Source: an uncultured Porphyromonadaceae bacterium (GTDB lineage: Bacteria > Bacteroidota > Bacteroidia > Bacteroidales > Muribaculaceae). From it: a stretch of 11,814 bases of DNA. Where the stretch lies: NCBI GenBank assembly GCA_905193995.1, contig CAJJQT010000033.1, positions 1 through 11,814 on the forward strand, given 5' to 3'. A program made the translations under genes and the position numbers. This document shows, in pieces, positions 1-8,213 of this stretch (positions are counted from its first letter, which is position 1; every line of letters begins with the position of its first letter). The notes below the pieces were generated by a model that saw only the letters and a list, made by a program, of their open reading frames with translations, did no database searches and was not told the DNA's origin.

Positions 1-553
<553 letters not shown>

Positions 554-570
554 TTATGATTTTTTTTGTT

Positions 571-597
571 AAAAAATATAATGCGGGCTTCGGGCCG
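571..597 (-). terminator. Weak terminator-like sequence after the glf-divIC operon
   Basis: On the minus strand, just after the stop of the small membrane protein, a GC-rich stretch with short self-complementarity (GGC...GCC, 583-597) is followed by ATTATATTTTTT (571-582). The order of GC-rich stem then T-run fits an intrinsic terminator, but the stem is only 3-4 bp. The T-run can also pair with the A-rich stretch at 560-567. It would separate this operon from gap. Confidence 0.3.
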
Positions 598-598
598 T

Positions 599-985
599 TC
601 ATTTATAGGGCCGGAAGGAGCGGAAGAAGCAGATGATGCGGATCACGGCGCCGGCCAGGGTGAATGCGAGCCAGTCGCGGAAAGTGGTCGAGGGCACGAA
701 CAGCATCGCGGCCGCGGCGCAGAAGATGATCGAGCTCCAGCCTTCGATGCGCTGCCAGCGGCGGCGGCTCAGCGGCTCGCTTTTTGGCAGACGGGGAGTG
801 AAGACGGTGGAGATCAAGCATACGGCCGCGCCGGCGGTGTAGATCCAGTCGAAGGCGGCGGCCTTTTCGAAGCCGCCCTGAATCAGAGGCAGCATCACGG
901 CCACGGCGATCAGCAGCAGCCCCAGCGAGCCGCCCAGCGAGCACAGGGCTGCGCGGCGCCCTGTCGGTGTGGTTGGTTGAGTCAT
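599..985 (-). CDS. Small four-helix integral membrane protein, function unknown
   Basis: The product is 128 residues. I do not recognise a characterised family. Four hydrophobic segments can be seen at about residues 13-33, 43-62, 82-98 and 102-120. The loop between helices two and three (about 64-80, PRLPKSEPLSRRRWQR) is strongly basic, so by the positive-inside rule it should face the cytoplasm. There is no cleavable signal peptide or catalytic motif. The start codon overlaps the stop of the divIC-like gene as ATGA, so translation is probably coupled. Its position as third gene after glf and divIC suggests an inner-membrane or envelope role, which is inference. The arrangement looks like the small hypothetical membrane proteins often found beside divIC-type genes in Bacteroidales. 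Confidence 0.85.
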   Translation of the reverse strand: MTQPTTPTGRRAALCSLGGSLGLLLIAVAVMLPLIQGGFEKAAAFDWIYTAGAAVCLISTVFTPRLPKSEPLSRRRWQRIEGWSSIIFCAAAAMLFVPSTTFRDWLAFTLAGAVIRIICFFRSFRPYK

Positions 986-1347
986 TGGTCTTGTCCTTGT
1001 CGTTCGACAACGAAGACGTCTTCGTTGTGGCGGTTCATGTTGTATTGCTCGCGGACCACCTGCTCCATCAGCGCCGGGTCATGGCTCAGACGCCGGTTCA
1101 TGTCGCGGTAGTAGGCGAGCGAGTCGTTCTGTGCGGCCAGGCACTGGCTCAGGCTGTCGATCACCTGCTCGTAGGCGACGCGGCGGCTGACCGAATTGTC
1201 GCCCACGAACAGCAGGTAGGCCACCACAGCCAGGCACAGCAGCGTGGGCCACGTCAGGTAGCGGGCGATCCACGGCTTGCGCGGAGCGCGGCGCTCGGTG
1301 ACCGGCTCGCCGGCGGTGCTGACAGGCTGCGGTGCGTCGTCGCTCAT
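982..1347 (-). CDS. divIC: DivIC/FtsB-like septum formation initiator protein
   Basis: This 121-residue bitopic protein fits the FtsB/DivIC family, whose members bridge the division complex at the septum with FtsL and FtsQ/DivIB. Visible features are a basic cytoplasmic tail of about 32 residues, one transmembrane helix (about 33-48) ending in FVGDNS, a heptad-like coiled-coil region (about 55-90), and the C-terminal block REQYNMNRHNEDVFVVE (99-115), which matches the family pattern AREKYGMxxPGEDVFVV. The gene overlaps both neighbours by 4 nt: its ATG sits in the stop of glf, and its TGA in the start of the next gene. The role in division comes from the family; the residue pattern is seen in the sequence. 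The symbol is given by similarity and ftsB would be equally defensible. Confidence 0.88.
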   Translation of the reverse strand: MSDDAPQPVSTAGEPVTERRAPRKPWIARYLTWPTLLCLAVVAYLLFVGDNSVSRRVAYEQVIDSLSQCLAAQNDSLAYYRDMNRRLSHDPALMEQVVREQYNMNRHNEDVFVVERQGQDQ

Positions 1348-2468
1348 TGCAGGTGTATCATCAGGTCCTCGAAATCGTGAAGCGCCTTGGCCATTACGGG
1401 CGCCATGTCGTAGTAGCGGTATTCGGCCAGGCGGCCGCCGAAGGTGACGTCGGGCTCGCGGTTGGCAAGGTCGTGGTAGCGGGCGTAGATGGCGGTGTTG
1501 CGCACGTCGTTGACGGGGTAGAGCGCTTCCATGCCGTCGGTGTACTCGACCGAGTATTCGCGAGTGACGACCGTAGTGGGCAGGTCTGCAGCCTCGGGGT
1601 CGAAGTGCTTGTGCTCGCAGATGCGCACGTAGTCGTTCTCCTTTGTATTGTCGGTGATCACGGCGCAGGGCTGGGCCTTCGGGGTGTCGAGAACCTCATG
1701 CTCGAAGCGCAGGGTGCGGTAGTCGAGGCGGCCGAAGCGGTAGTCGAAGAATTCGTCGACCTTGCCGGTGAAGATGACGTGGCGGGCCAGATCCGAGAGT
1801 CCCTCGCGGTCGGAGAAGAAGTCTACGCCGAGGCGCACCTCCGAGCCCTCGAGCAGTTTCTCGATGAGCTTATTGTAGCCGCCGACAGGCACGCCGGTGT
1901 ACTTGTCGTCGAAGTAATTGTTGTCGTAGGTGAAACGCAGGGGGATGCGCTTGATCAGGAACGAGGGCAGGTTGGCGCACGGACGGCCCCAGAGCTTCTC
2001 GTTGTAGCGCTTTACCATCAGCTCGTAGAGGTCGCGGCCCACCATGGCGATAGCCTGGTCTTCGAGGTTGAGCGGGTTCTCGGGGGCGTCGGCGCGCTGC
2101 TTGTCGAGCATGGCCTTGGCGTCCTCGGCCGTAGTCACCCCCCACAGCTCCTGGAAAGTGTTCATGTTGAAGGGCAGGTTGCGGTAGACGCCGTCGGCGC
2201 CGAGCGACATGGCCTTGTGGATGTACGGCTCCATCGGCACCAGCGAGTTGACAAAGTCCCAGATGGCCTTGTCGGAGGTGCGGAAGATGTGCGGACCGTA
2301 GGCGTGGATGTTCACGCCGGCGATTTTTTCGCAGTATACATTGCCTCCCGCTACGGGGCGCCTGTCGATTACCAGACAGCGCAGGCCGTTACGGGTCGCT
2401 TTGTGGGCAAAGGTCGCGCCGTAGAGGCCGCTGCCCACAATCAGGAAATCATAAGGTTTTGTTGACAT
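1344..2468 (-). CDS. glf: UDP-galactopyranose mutase
   Basis: This flavoenzyme interconverts UDP-galactopyranose and UDP-galactofuranose, the donor for galactofuranose in surface polysaccharides. At 374 residues it has the usual bacterial length. The FAD-binding Rossmann motif is at residues 11-17 (VGSGLYG), followed by the acidic end of the second strand near D35. YGPHIF (58-62) contains the conserved His60, and KRYNEKLWGRP (153-163) contains Trp160. Arg174 and Tyr185 fall at the same numbers as substrate-site residues in the Klebsiella enzyme. PVNDVRN (318-324) and FGGRLAEYRYYDM (343-355) are the C-terminal family blocks. It is the first gene of a three-gene operon and its stop codon overlaps the divIC start. 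The start is supported by the family N-terminus and by a -7 box 21 nt upstream. It is not beside obvious glycosyltransferase genes in this window, so its galactofuranose acceptor is not identified. Confidence 0.97.
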   Translation of the reverse strand: MSTKPYDFLIVGSGLYGATFAHKATRNGLRCLVIDRRPVAGGNVYCEKIAGVNIHAYGPHIFRTSDKAIWDFVNSLVPMEPYIHKAMSLGADGVYRNLPFNMNTFQELWGVTTAEDAKAMLDKQRADAPENPLNLEDQAIAMVGRDLYELMVKRYNEKLWGRPCANLPSFLIKRIPLRFTYDNNYFDDKYTGVPVGGYNKLIEKLLEGSEVRLGVDFFSDREGLSDLARHVIFTGKVDEFFDYRFGRLDYRTLRFEHEVLDTPKAQPCAVITDNTKENDYVRICEHKHFDPEAADLPTTVVTREYSVEYTDGMEALYPVNDVRNTAIYARYHDLANREPDVTFGGRLAEYRYYDMAPVMAKALHDFEDLMIHLQ

Positions 2469-2489
2469 ATAAACACAATATTATTGTTG

Positions 2490-2497
2490 CAAAGTTA
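2490..2497 (-). promoter_or_regulatory. Putative -7 promoter box for the glf operon
   Basis: On the minus strand this reads TAACTTTG, an exact TAnnTTTG match, 21 nt upstream of the glf ATG. The expected -33 position (around 2517-2521) has no TTTG. The leader has no Shine-Dalgarno sequence but is AT-rich, as is common in Bacteroidetes. Confidence 0.6.
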
Positions 2498-2500
2498 ATT

Positions 2501-2516
2501 AAATCCCGTCGGATTT
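2501..2516. promoter_or_regulatory. Inverted repeat in the spacer of the glf promoter
   Basis: AAATCC, four bases (CGTC), then GGATTT form a perfect 6-bp inverted repeat immediately upstream of the -7 box. Lying between the -33 and -7 positions, it could be a repressor operator. No regulator is known; the alternative is a chance palindrome in an AT-rich gap. Confidence 0.3.
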
Positions 2517-2579
2517 CATGCATCTGCCCTCCCTTTTTATAATTTTTTTGCTTTCCGCCCGTTTTTTTGGCCTAAGGGA

Positions 2580-3239
2580 TCAGGCGGGACGGTCGAGGAG
2601 GTCGAGGAGCTCGGCGGGGTCAGTGATGATGTGGTCGGCGTAGGCGCCGGTGAGTTCGCGGACGGGCCGGAATCCCCAGGTGACTCCGACCGACTCGACT
2701 CCGGCACGCCGTGCCGTCTCCATGTCGACGGCCGAGTCGCCGCAGTAGATCACGTCGTCCTTGGGCGTGGGCCGCTCCGTGAGGATGCGGAAGACGATCG
2801 ACGGATCGGGCTTGACGGGGACGCCTTCGGTGTTGCCGCATACGGCGGCAAAGGCCGTCTCGGGGAAGAAATGTCCGATGAGCCGCCGGACGGCGCTCTC
2901 GTACTTGTTCGACGCTACGGCCAGGTCGACGCCGCGCTCACGGAGCTCGCGGAGCACGTTCTCGATGCCGGGGTAGGGGCGCGAGCAGTCCCACAGATGT
3001 TCGTCGTAATAGGCGCGGAAGTCGACAAGCAGGCGGTCGACGGTATCGGGGGTGCGGTCCTCGGCGGGCAGGGCGCGCTCGATGAGGCGCCGCACGCCGT
3101 TGCCGACCATGGCCGGATAGGCTTCGGTCGGATGGGTCTGGTAGCCGTTGGCCTTAAGGGCATGGTTGCAGGCGTGACCCAGATCTTCGATTGTGTTGAG
3201 CAGGGTGCCGTCGAGGTCGAATATTGCGAGCTGTTTCAT
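2580..3239 (-). CDS. gph: HAD-superfamily phosphatase, phosphoglycolate phosphatase (Gph) type
   Basis: The 219-residue product has all four HAD motifs: nucleophile and acid/base Asp8 and Asp10 in FDLDGTLLNT (7-16), Ser110 in VASNK (108-112), Lys143 in VKPDP (142-146), and Asp168/Asp172 in YCGDSAVDM (165-173). The residues between the first and second motifs form an alpha-helical cap of the C1 type, and overall length and layout match Gph proteins, which hydrolyse 2-phosphoglycolate in the cytoplasm. Substrate choice in this family cannot be read from sequence; pyrophosphatase PpaX-like or sugar-phosphate activity is possible. The start lies 15 nt after the tamL stop, so it is probably the second gene of a tamL operon. 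There is no Shine-Dalgarno sequence. Confidence 0.88.
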   Translation of the reverse strand: MKQLAIFDLDGTLLNTIEDLGHACNHALKANGYQTHPTEAYPAMVGNGVRRLIERALPAEDRTPDTVDRLLVDFRAYYDEHLWDCSRPYPGIENVLRELRERGVDLAVASNKYESAVRRLIGHFFPETAFAAVCGNTEGVPVKPDPSIVFRILTERPTPKDDVIYCGDSAVDMETARRAGVESVGVTWGFRPVRELTGAYADHIITDPAELLDLLDRPA

Positions 3240-3254
3240 ATCGTACGAAGTTTT

Positions 3255-5603
3255 TTAGAACGGGTATCCGACGGAGAAGTGGAAGTTGGCGTCGCGGCTC
3301 CACTTGGGGTGCAGCAGCGGCCAGGGCTCCTGGTTCATGGCCGGGTTGTGGGCCTTCAGGCCCAGGTCGAAACGCAGCAGGAAGTATGTGAAGTCCATGC
3401 GCAGGCCTACGCCGTACGACGCAGCCAGCTGCTTGTAGAACTTATTGAACTTGAACATGCCGCCCGGCTGGTTGGGGTAGTCGCGGATGGTCCATATGTT
3501 GCCGCCGTCGATGAACAGCGCGCCCTCGAATACCCAGAATAGCTTGGCGCGGTATTCCATCGACAGGATCAGATTGATGTCGCCGCACTGGTTGATGAAG
3601 TCGGTGACCGAGTTGCGGGCGTCGTAGCAGCCGGGGCCGAGGGTGCGGACGCCCCATCCGCGCACGCCGTTGGCGCCTCCGGCGTAGAAGCGCTTCTCGA
3701 AGGGCACCATCGACGAGTTGCCGTATGGGTAGGCGATGCCGAAGCCGACGTGGAAGGCGAGCGCGTTGCGTGAGTTGAAGTTGCGCGTCAGCGTGTAGTC
3801 GAACTCGCCCTTGACGTACTGCGAGTACTGGATGCCGAAAATCTTGTAGACGCCGTCGCGGTGATGCCTGGAGAAGATGTTCGAGAGGCCGTAGAGCAGG
3901 TTGCCCGCGCTCTCGACACTCACACGCAGGGTGTTGACCTGCGGTTGCATGGCGAAGGCATTGACCTCGGCCGTCGGTATGCGGCGGTTGGTGTGGTAGT
4001 AGGTGTAGCCCATGCGCATGATGAAGTGGTCCTCGTAGGAGTAGCGCAGCAGGGGGTTGGTAGGCGCTATCTCGTCGATGAAGTCGATGGTCGAGCGCGG
4101 CAGCCGCACCAGGTTCACGTCGATCAGGTCGAACGTGTGGCGGCGCATGTAGTCGCGCCAGCGGTTGTTCCACTTCCAGCGCCAGGCGGCGCCTCCGATG
4201 ATGCGGGTGTATTCGGGCCGCTCCTGGTAGTTGAACGACAGGGCGAACTCCGTGGTGGCCTGCATGCGCTTCTTGAAGGCGCGCGAGGCGAAGGGGAGCA
4301 GAAACTTCGGATAGGTCATGCCTACCTCGCCGGCGTATTCGGTGAAGCGGTTGTTGATCAGGCCGTCGAAGTTGCCCGATATGCTCTCGTAGCTCGTGCG
4401 GAACTTCACGGTGAGCATGTCGGAGCGGTGTGTAAGGTTTCGGTTCTGGTAAGTGGCTCCGATGCCGAAGCCGAAGTCGCCTTCGGAGTTGGTTCCTTCG
4501 AGCTCGAGGGTGATGCCCTGCTTGCGGTTGCGCGAAATGTTGATGACAGCGTCGAGCAGCTCGGTGTCGGGGCCGAGGTGGCCGGCAGGCTCCATCTCGA
4601 TGCTGATGAATTTCAGGATGCTCAGTCGCGACAGGGCGGCGTACGTGCGGTCGACGTCGCTGGCGCTGTAGTGCCGGCCGGGTTCTATGAAGCACATGTC
4701 GTAGAGCGCCGAGGGGCGTATGTAGCGGTCGGGGCCGTAGACGATGTCCATGCCGCGGTAGCGCACGGTGTCGCGTTCGGCGGCCTCGGCGGTCAGGGCT
4801 TCCTCGGTGATGAAGGTCACCGAGCGCACCATGTACATGTGGTGGCGGACGTCGTCGGGCGTCTCGGCCCCGGCGCCGATGTCGGCCCTCAGGCCGGGGT
4901 CGCGGAGGTTAAGTGTCAGGGCTATCTCTTTCGATCCGCGGGCGGTGTCGGCCGTGAAGGTGATGAACTCGCGGCTGAAGCCGTAGTAGCCCTCGTCGCG
5001 CAGGCGGCGGGTGATGGTGCCGCGTACCTCGTCGAGGCGGGCGCGGTCGAAGGGCATTCCCGGAACTATGTCGACCAGGGCCGAGTCGGCCATGATGATG
5101 TCGCGCACGACAGAGTCCTCGATATTGTAGGCCAGCGATTTGACTGTGTGCGGCTCGCCGGTGGTGATGCGGTAGGTGACGTCGGCGCGGCGCGCGGCGC
5201 GGTCGAGCGCAGTGTCGACCTCGACGGTGGCGCCCATATAGCCGCGGTTGATCAGAGCCTGGCGCAGCTGCCGGCGCGAGGCGTCGGTCAGGTCGGCGTC
5301 GTAGATCACGGGGGGCTGCCCCAGGCGGCGCAGCCAGCGGTTGTACCACTTGGTGGTGTCGCTGCCCGACAGCGAGTACGTGGCCAGCTGCAGCTTCGCG
5401 AAGCCCAGCACCTTGTGGTTGGGCTGCTGGCGGAGGAAGTTGATCAGCTCCTCGGAGGTTACCCGGCGGTCACCGTCGACTTCGATCGAGACCTTGTCGA
5501 GCAGCATCTCGCCCTCGGGCACGTGCTTCACCGAGCTGCAGCACACCATCACGGTGGCGGCGGCTCCGCACATGACGCTTTTCAACACACTCAGAGGCTT
5601 CAC
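3255..5603 (-). CDS. tamL: BamA/TamA-family (Omp85) outer membrane protein, TamL-like lipoprotein
   Basis: The 782-residue product has the Omp85 layout: an N-terminal signal region, periplasmic POTRA-like segments (roughly residues 30-340), then a 16-strand-type beta barrel to the C-terminus. Landmarks are VRGW (647-650), the conserved barrel motif of the family, FEGALFIDGGNIW near residues 692-704, and a final aromatic residue (GYPF) as expected for an outer-membrane barrel. The start VPEGEMLLDKVSI (28-40) resembles TamL, the lipidated Bacteroidetes relative of TamA that works with TamB in outer-membrane assembly. The start is GTG; the next in-frame ATG (codon 11) would remove both lysines of the signal peptide, so GTG is preferred. 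The possible lipobox is VMVCC (18-22), with Cys rather than Gly/Ala/Ser before Cys22, which is atypical. No tamB is in the window. Gph follows 15 nt downstream. Confidence 0.9.
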   Translation of the reverse strand: MKPLSVLKSVMCGAAATVMVCCSSVKHVPEGEMLLDKVSIEVDGDRRVTSEELINFLRQQPNHKVLGFAKLQLATYSLSGSDTTKWYNRWLRRLGQPPVIYDADLTDASRRQLRQALINRGYMGATVEVDTALDRAARRADVTYRITTGEPHTVKSLAYNIEDSVVRDIIMADSALVDIVPGMPFDRARLDEVRGTITRRLRDEGYYGFSREFITFTADTARGSKEIALTLNLRDPGLRADIGAGAETPDDVRHHMYMVRSVTFITEEALTAEAAERDTVRYRGMDIVYGPDRYIRPSALYDMCFIEPGRHYSASDVDRTYAALSRLSILKFISIEMEPAGHLGPDTELLDAVINISRNRKQGITLELEGTNSEGDFGFGIGATYQNRNLTHRSDMLTVKFRTSYESISGNFDGLINNRFTEYAGEVGMTYPKFLLPFASRAFKKRMQATTEFALSFNYQERPEYTRIIGGAAWRWKWNNRWRDYMRRHTFDLIDVNLVRLPRSTIDFIDEIAPTNPLLRYSYEDHFIMRMGYTYYHTNRRIPTAEVNAFAMQPQVNTLRVSVESAGNLLYGLSNIFSRHHRDGVYKIFGIQYSQYVKGEFDYTLTRNFNSRNALAFHVGFGIAYPYGNSSMVPFEKRFYAGGANGVRGWGVRTLGPGCYDARNSVTDFINQCGDINLILSMEYRAKLFWVFEGALFIDGGNIWTIRDYPNQPGGMFKFNKFYKQLAASYGVGLRMDFTYFLLRFDLGLKAHNPAMNQEPWPLLHPKWSRDANFHFSVGYPF

Positions 5604-5607
5604 GCCG

Positions 5608-5615
5608 CAAAGTTA
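5608..5615 (-). promoter_or_regulatory. Putative -7 promoter box for tamL, almost touching the start codon
   Basis: On the minus strand this reads TAACTTTG, exact to TAnnTTTG. It ends only 4 nt before the GTG start of tamL, so transcription would begin at or within a few bases of the start codon and give a leaderless mRNA. An upstream TTG lies about 23 nt away, a loose -33 match. Confidence 0.5.
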
Positions 5616-5700
5616 CAAATTTTCGCCCGTTTTAGGTGCAATTTACGCTGTATTTGTCGTATTTGGCGCCCGATGTGCCGCCAGGTTTCTGAATTTGTGC

Positions 5701-5708
5701 TAACTTTG
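5701..5708 (+). promoter_or_regulatory. Putative -7 promoter box for the acyltransferase gene
   Basis: TAACTTTG followed by CA is an exact TAnnTTTG match, 28 nt upstream of the ATG at 5737. No TTTG is found at the usual -33 spacing; the nearest TTTG motifs are too close or too far. It diverges from the tamL promoter, with the two -7 boxes about 85 bp apart. Confidence 0.5.
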
Positions 5709-5736
5709 CACGCCGTAACACTGGTCCGCACGCCGA

Positions 5737-6822
5737 ATGAGCCGATTTACCGACATATCACTGAGCCGCGACTGCTGCGCCGTCATGCGCGGCATGGCCA
5801 TCGTGGCCATAGTCCTGCACAACTACTGCCACATGCTGCCGGGCACGCCCGACGAGAACGAATTCTGGTACCTGCAGCGCCATTCCGACGCCTTTGTGCA
5901 TGCCCTGGCTGTCTCACGGCATCTGGTTGCCGACGTGCTGTCGTTCGCCGGGTGGTACGGCGTACCGGTGTTCATGTTCCTGACGGGTTACGGCCTTGTC
6001 ATGAAATACGAGCGCGGAGGGGCCCCGCTGGCTCCCCGTCGGTTTCTCGGCGACAGTTTCCTCAAGCTCTTCTATCTGATGCTGCCCGGAGTCGTGCTCA
6101 TGACCGCTACGATAGCCATAGCGGCGCTTGCGGGCGGCAAAGGAGTAAGTTTAAGCCTGTTCTGGAACGAAGCGCTCCAGCTCACCATGCTGCCCGACGT
6201 GCTGCTGCCTCTGGTGCCTCCGTCGCCGGGCGTCTACTGGTATTTCGGCCTGACGATGCAGTTTTACGTCATCTACGTGCTGCTGATTTACCGCCGGCCA
6301 TCCTGGTGGATGGCTGTGGCTGTGGCTGTGTCGCTTGTGTCGCAGGCGCTTCTGTCGCACAGCTACGCTGATCTTGCATGGCTCCGCCACAACTCCGCAG
6401 GGTGGGTGATGGTACTGGTACTTGGCGTCGTCTACGGCCGCTCGCGGCCGGTGCCGCTGTCGCTGGCCGTGGCGGTTACGTCGCTGAGCGCGCTTGTGTT
6501 CGTGTCTGCGATGCTCAATGAACGTGCTTGGCAGCTGTCGCTGCTCGCCGCTGTGTTCATAGCTGTGGCTGTCGGCCGGCTTTCAGTGCTCGTGCCGCTG
6601 TGGCGCGACCTCTGGATATGGCTCGGACAGCTGAGCCCCTTCCTGTTTGCGGCCCATCCGGTCGTGCGCCAGTGGTTCTTCCTGGCGTTTCCGCGGGAGC
6701 ATTCTATGGTGCAGATGGCTCTGTATCTTGCGGCCTGCATAGCCGTGGCACTCGCTTACCGGCAGCTGTGGCAGCTGACGCGCACCGGCTTCCGGCGGCT
6801 GGCCCCGGCTTATTTCGGCTGA
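5737..6822 (+). CDS. AT3-family (acyltransferase 3) integral membrane acyltransferase
   Basis: The product has 361 residues and is hydrophobic nearly throughout, with about ten membrane segments, as expected for AT3 proteins that transfer acetyl or other acyl groups onto surface sugars, lipids or exported molecules. The family signature is visible: RGMAIVAIVLHN (18-29), where Arg18 and His28 match the conserved Arg and His of the first helix, with another His at 32, and GVPVFMFLTGYGL (75-87), the counterpart of the usual GVxxFFxxSGF block. No extra periplasmic SGNH domain is present, so the donor and acceptor remain unknown. The ATG is supported by the -7 box 28 nt upstream and by the family N-terminus. 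It stands alone on the plus strand and its 3' end overlaps clc by 13 bp in the opposite direction. Confidence 0.9.
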   Translation: MSRFTDISLSRDCCAVMRGMAIVAIVLHNYCHMLPGTPDENEFWYLQRHSDAFVHALAVSRHLVADVLSFAGWYGVPVFMFLTGYGLVMKYERGGAPLAPRRFLGDSFLKLFYLMLPGVVLMTATIAIAALAGGKGVSLSLFWNEALQLTMLPDVLLPLVPPSPGVYWYFGLTMQFYVIYVLLIYRRPSWWMAVAVAVSLVSQALLSHSYADLAWLRHNSAGWVMVLVLGVVYGRSRPVPLSLAVAVTSLSALVFVSAMLNERAWQLSLLAAVFIAVAVGRLSVLVPLWRDLWIWLGQLSPFLFAAHPVVRQWFFLAFPREHSMVQMALYLAACIAVALAYRQLWQLTRTGFRRLAPAYFG

Positions 6823-8213
6823 CGGCTTCCGAGATGGAACAGAGCACGTATATCGTCGTGCTCGACGGTCGAATAGACCGATCCGGGCCTGATCAGTTTT
6901 ACGGTCAGGTATGATACCGCGGCACTGACCGCCAGTCCCAGGAAATATCCGTAGCCGTCGGCCATCTCAGCGGTCAGAAACATGGCCATCAGCGGCGCGT
7001 GGATGGCGCCCGAGAATACGCCGGCAGTACCCAGCAGCGCGAAGATGCCTACGGGCAGCTGGGCGCCGAAGAGCATGTTCATGGCCGTGGCGTAGACGAA
7101 TCCGGCGATGGCGCCGGCGAAGATCGTCGGCGCGAAGTCGCCGGCCACGCCTCCGGCGCTGTTCGACGACACGGTCGCCCAGCATTTAAGCGCCAGTACG
7201 GCCGTCATCAGCAGCGTGAGCGCCGGTGCGTCGCCGCCGAGGCCGGCCAGCATGCTGCCGCCGAGCAGGCCGCCGAAATCGCCGTTGACCACGCGGGTTA
7301 CAGTCGAATAGCCTTCGCCGTAGAGGATCGGAAACATGAACACGCACGCGCTCAGGATCAGACCGCCCGCCAGGTTCATCACCCACGGATTGCGCAGGCG
7401 TCCGAACCAGCGCTTCATGCTGTCGGTCACGGCCGAGTAGTAGATCGAGTACAGACCGCAGAATAGACCCAGGCCGGCGATCCAGGGCAGCCAGCCCGGA
7501 TCGAACGGAGTCGTGTTGAAGAAGCCGACGTCGGCTGTGAAACCCGTGCATACGTAGCAGGTGAGCGACCCGCATACGGCCGCGCCGACGAGCGCCAACA
7601 CCGACAGGGTGCTCAGCTGCATTTTCATCACCTCGAGCGTGAACAGCACGCCTCCTATCGGCGACTTGAATATTCCGGCGATGCCCGCTCCGGCGCCGCA
7701 GCCGATCAGTATGCGCAGCATTGGTGCGGGCAGCCCGAGGGCGCGTCCGATATTGCTGCCGATGGCCGCTCCCGTGTAGGCGATCGGACCTTCGGCTCCG
7801 GCCGATCCGCCGAACCCCAGAGTCACGGTGCTGGCCACCATCGGGGCGTACATCAGGCGCCCGGGCAGGCGGTAACGGTGGGCCCGCAGGTCATTCATCA
7901 GCCGGCCGGTGCCGTGCATCAGGTTGTCCCTGAGCCAGTAGCGCTGGTAGCAGGCCGCCAGCACTATGCCCGCTGCGGGGATGACCAGCAGCGCGTAGTT
8001 GGGGCCGTCGAAGTGGAGCCTGCTTGTGAACAGGTCGGTCAGATGGCCGATAAGGAATTTCAGCAGGAAGGCGCACAGCCCCGCCGCGATGCCGAGCAGC
8101 CCCGACACGACTATAAGCGTCACGCTGTCGGGAACGTAACGCTTGCGCCACGCCGCGAACCGCTCCGGGCGGCTGCGGCGGCTTTCGGGCCGGTTGCCGG
8201 ATTGTTCTTTCAT
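6810..8213 (-). CDS. CLC-family chloride channel or chloride/proton antiporter, no CBS domains
   Basis: The 467-residue product is a polytopic inner-membrane protein of the CLC family, which moves chloride (or fluoride or nitrate in some branches) as a channel or in exchange for protons. Motifs seen are GSAGAEGP (136-143), matching GxxGxEGP and keeping the gating glutamate as Glu141, and KSPIGGVLFTLEV (183-195), matching NxPxxGxLFxxEE/EV and keeping a glutamate (Glu194) where antiporters have the internal proton glutamate. The first selectivity motif, GSGIP in EcCLC, is not recognisable; the matching area reads HGTGRL (100-105). Length equals the membrane domain only, so the cytosolic CBS pair is absent. 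A basic N-terminal tail of about 27 residues precedes the first helix. It lies 43 bp after the FadL-like gene on the same strand. Antiporter activity is inferred. Confidence 0.93.
   Translation of the reverse strand: MKEQSGNRPESRRSRPERFAAWRKRYVPDSVTLIVVSGLLGIAAGLCAFLLKFLIGHLTDLFTSRLHFDGPNYALLVIPAAGIVLAACYQRYWLRDNLMHGTGRLMNDLRAHRYRLPGRLMYAPMVASTVTLGFGGSAGAEGPIAYTGAAIGSNIGRALGLPAPMLRILIGCGAGAGIAGIFKSPIGGVLFTLEVMKMQLSTLSVLALVGAAVCGSLTCYVCTGFTADVGFFNTTPFDPGWLPWIAGLGLFCGLYSIYYSAVTDSMKRWFGRLRNPWVMNLAGGLILSACVFMFPILYGEGYSTVTRVVNGDFGGLLGGSMLAGLGGDAPALTLLMTAVLALKCWATVSSNSAGGVAGDFAPTIFAGAIAGFVYATAMNMLFGAQLPVGIFALLGTAGVFSGAIHAPLMAMFLTAEMADGYGYFLGLAVSAAVSYLTVKLIRPGSVYSTVEHDDIRALFHLGSRQPK

Noticed and set aside
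1332..2465. 377-codon plus-strand open frame across glf
   Set aside because: It is an antisense shadow of glf, with a Val/Gly/Ala-rich product and no promoter or family similarity.
2517..2579. Poly-T/poly-A tracts after gph as an intrinsic terminator
   Set aside because: On the gph (minus) strand these are A-runs rather than T-runs and there is no GC-rich stem before them; read-through into glf remains possible.
3861..6371. 836-codon plus-strand open frame across tamL
   Set aside because: It is antisense to the well-supported Omp85 gene and has a low-complexity Val/Ala/Gly/His-rich composition typical of a shadow of GC-rich codons; it also runs through the divergent promoter region.
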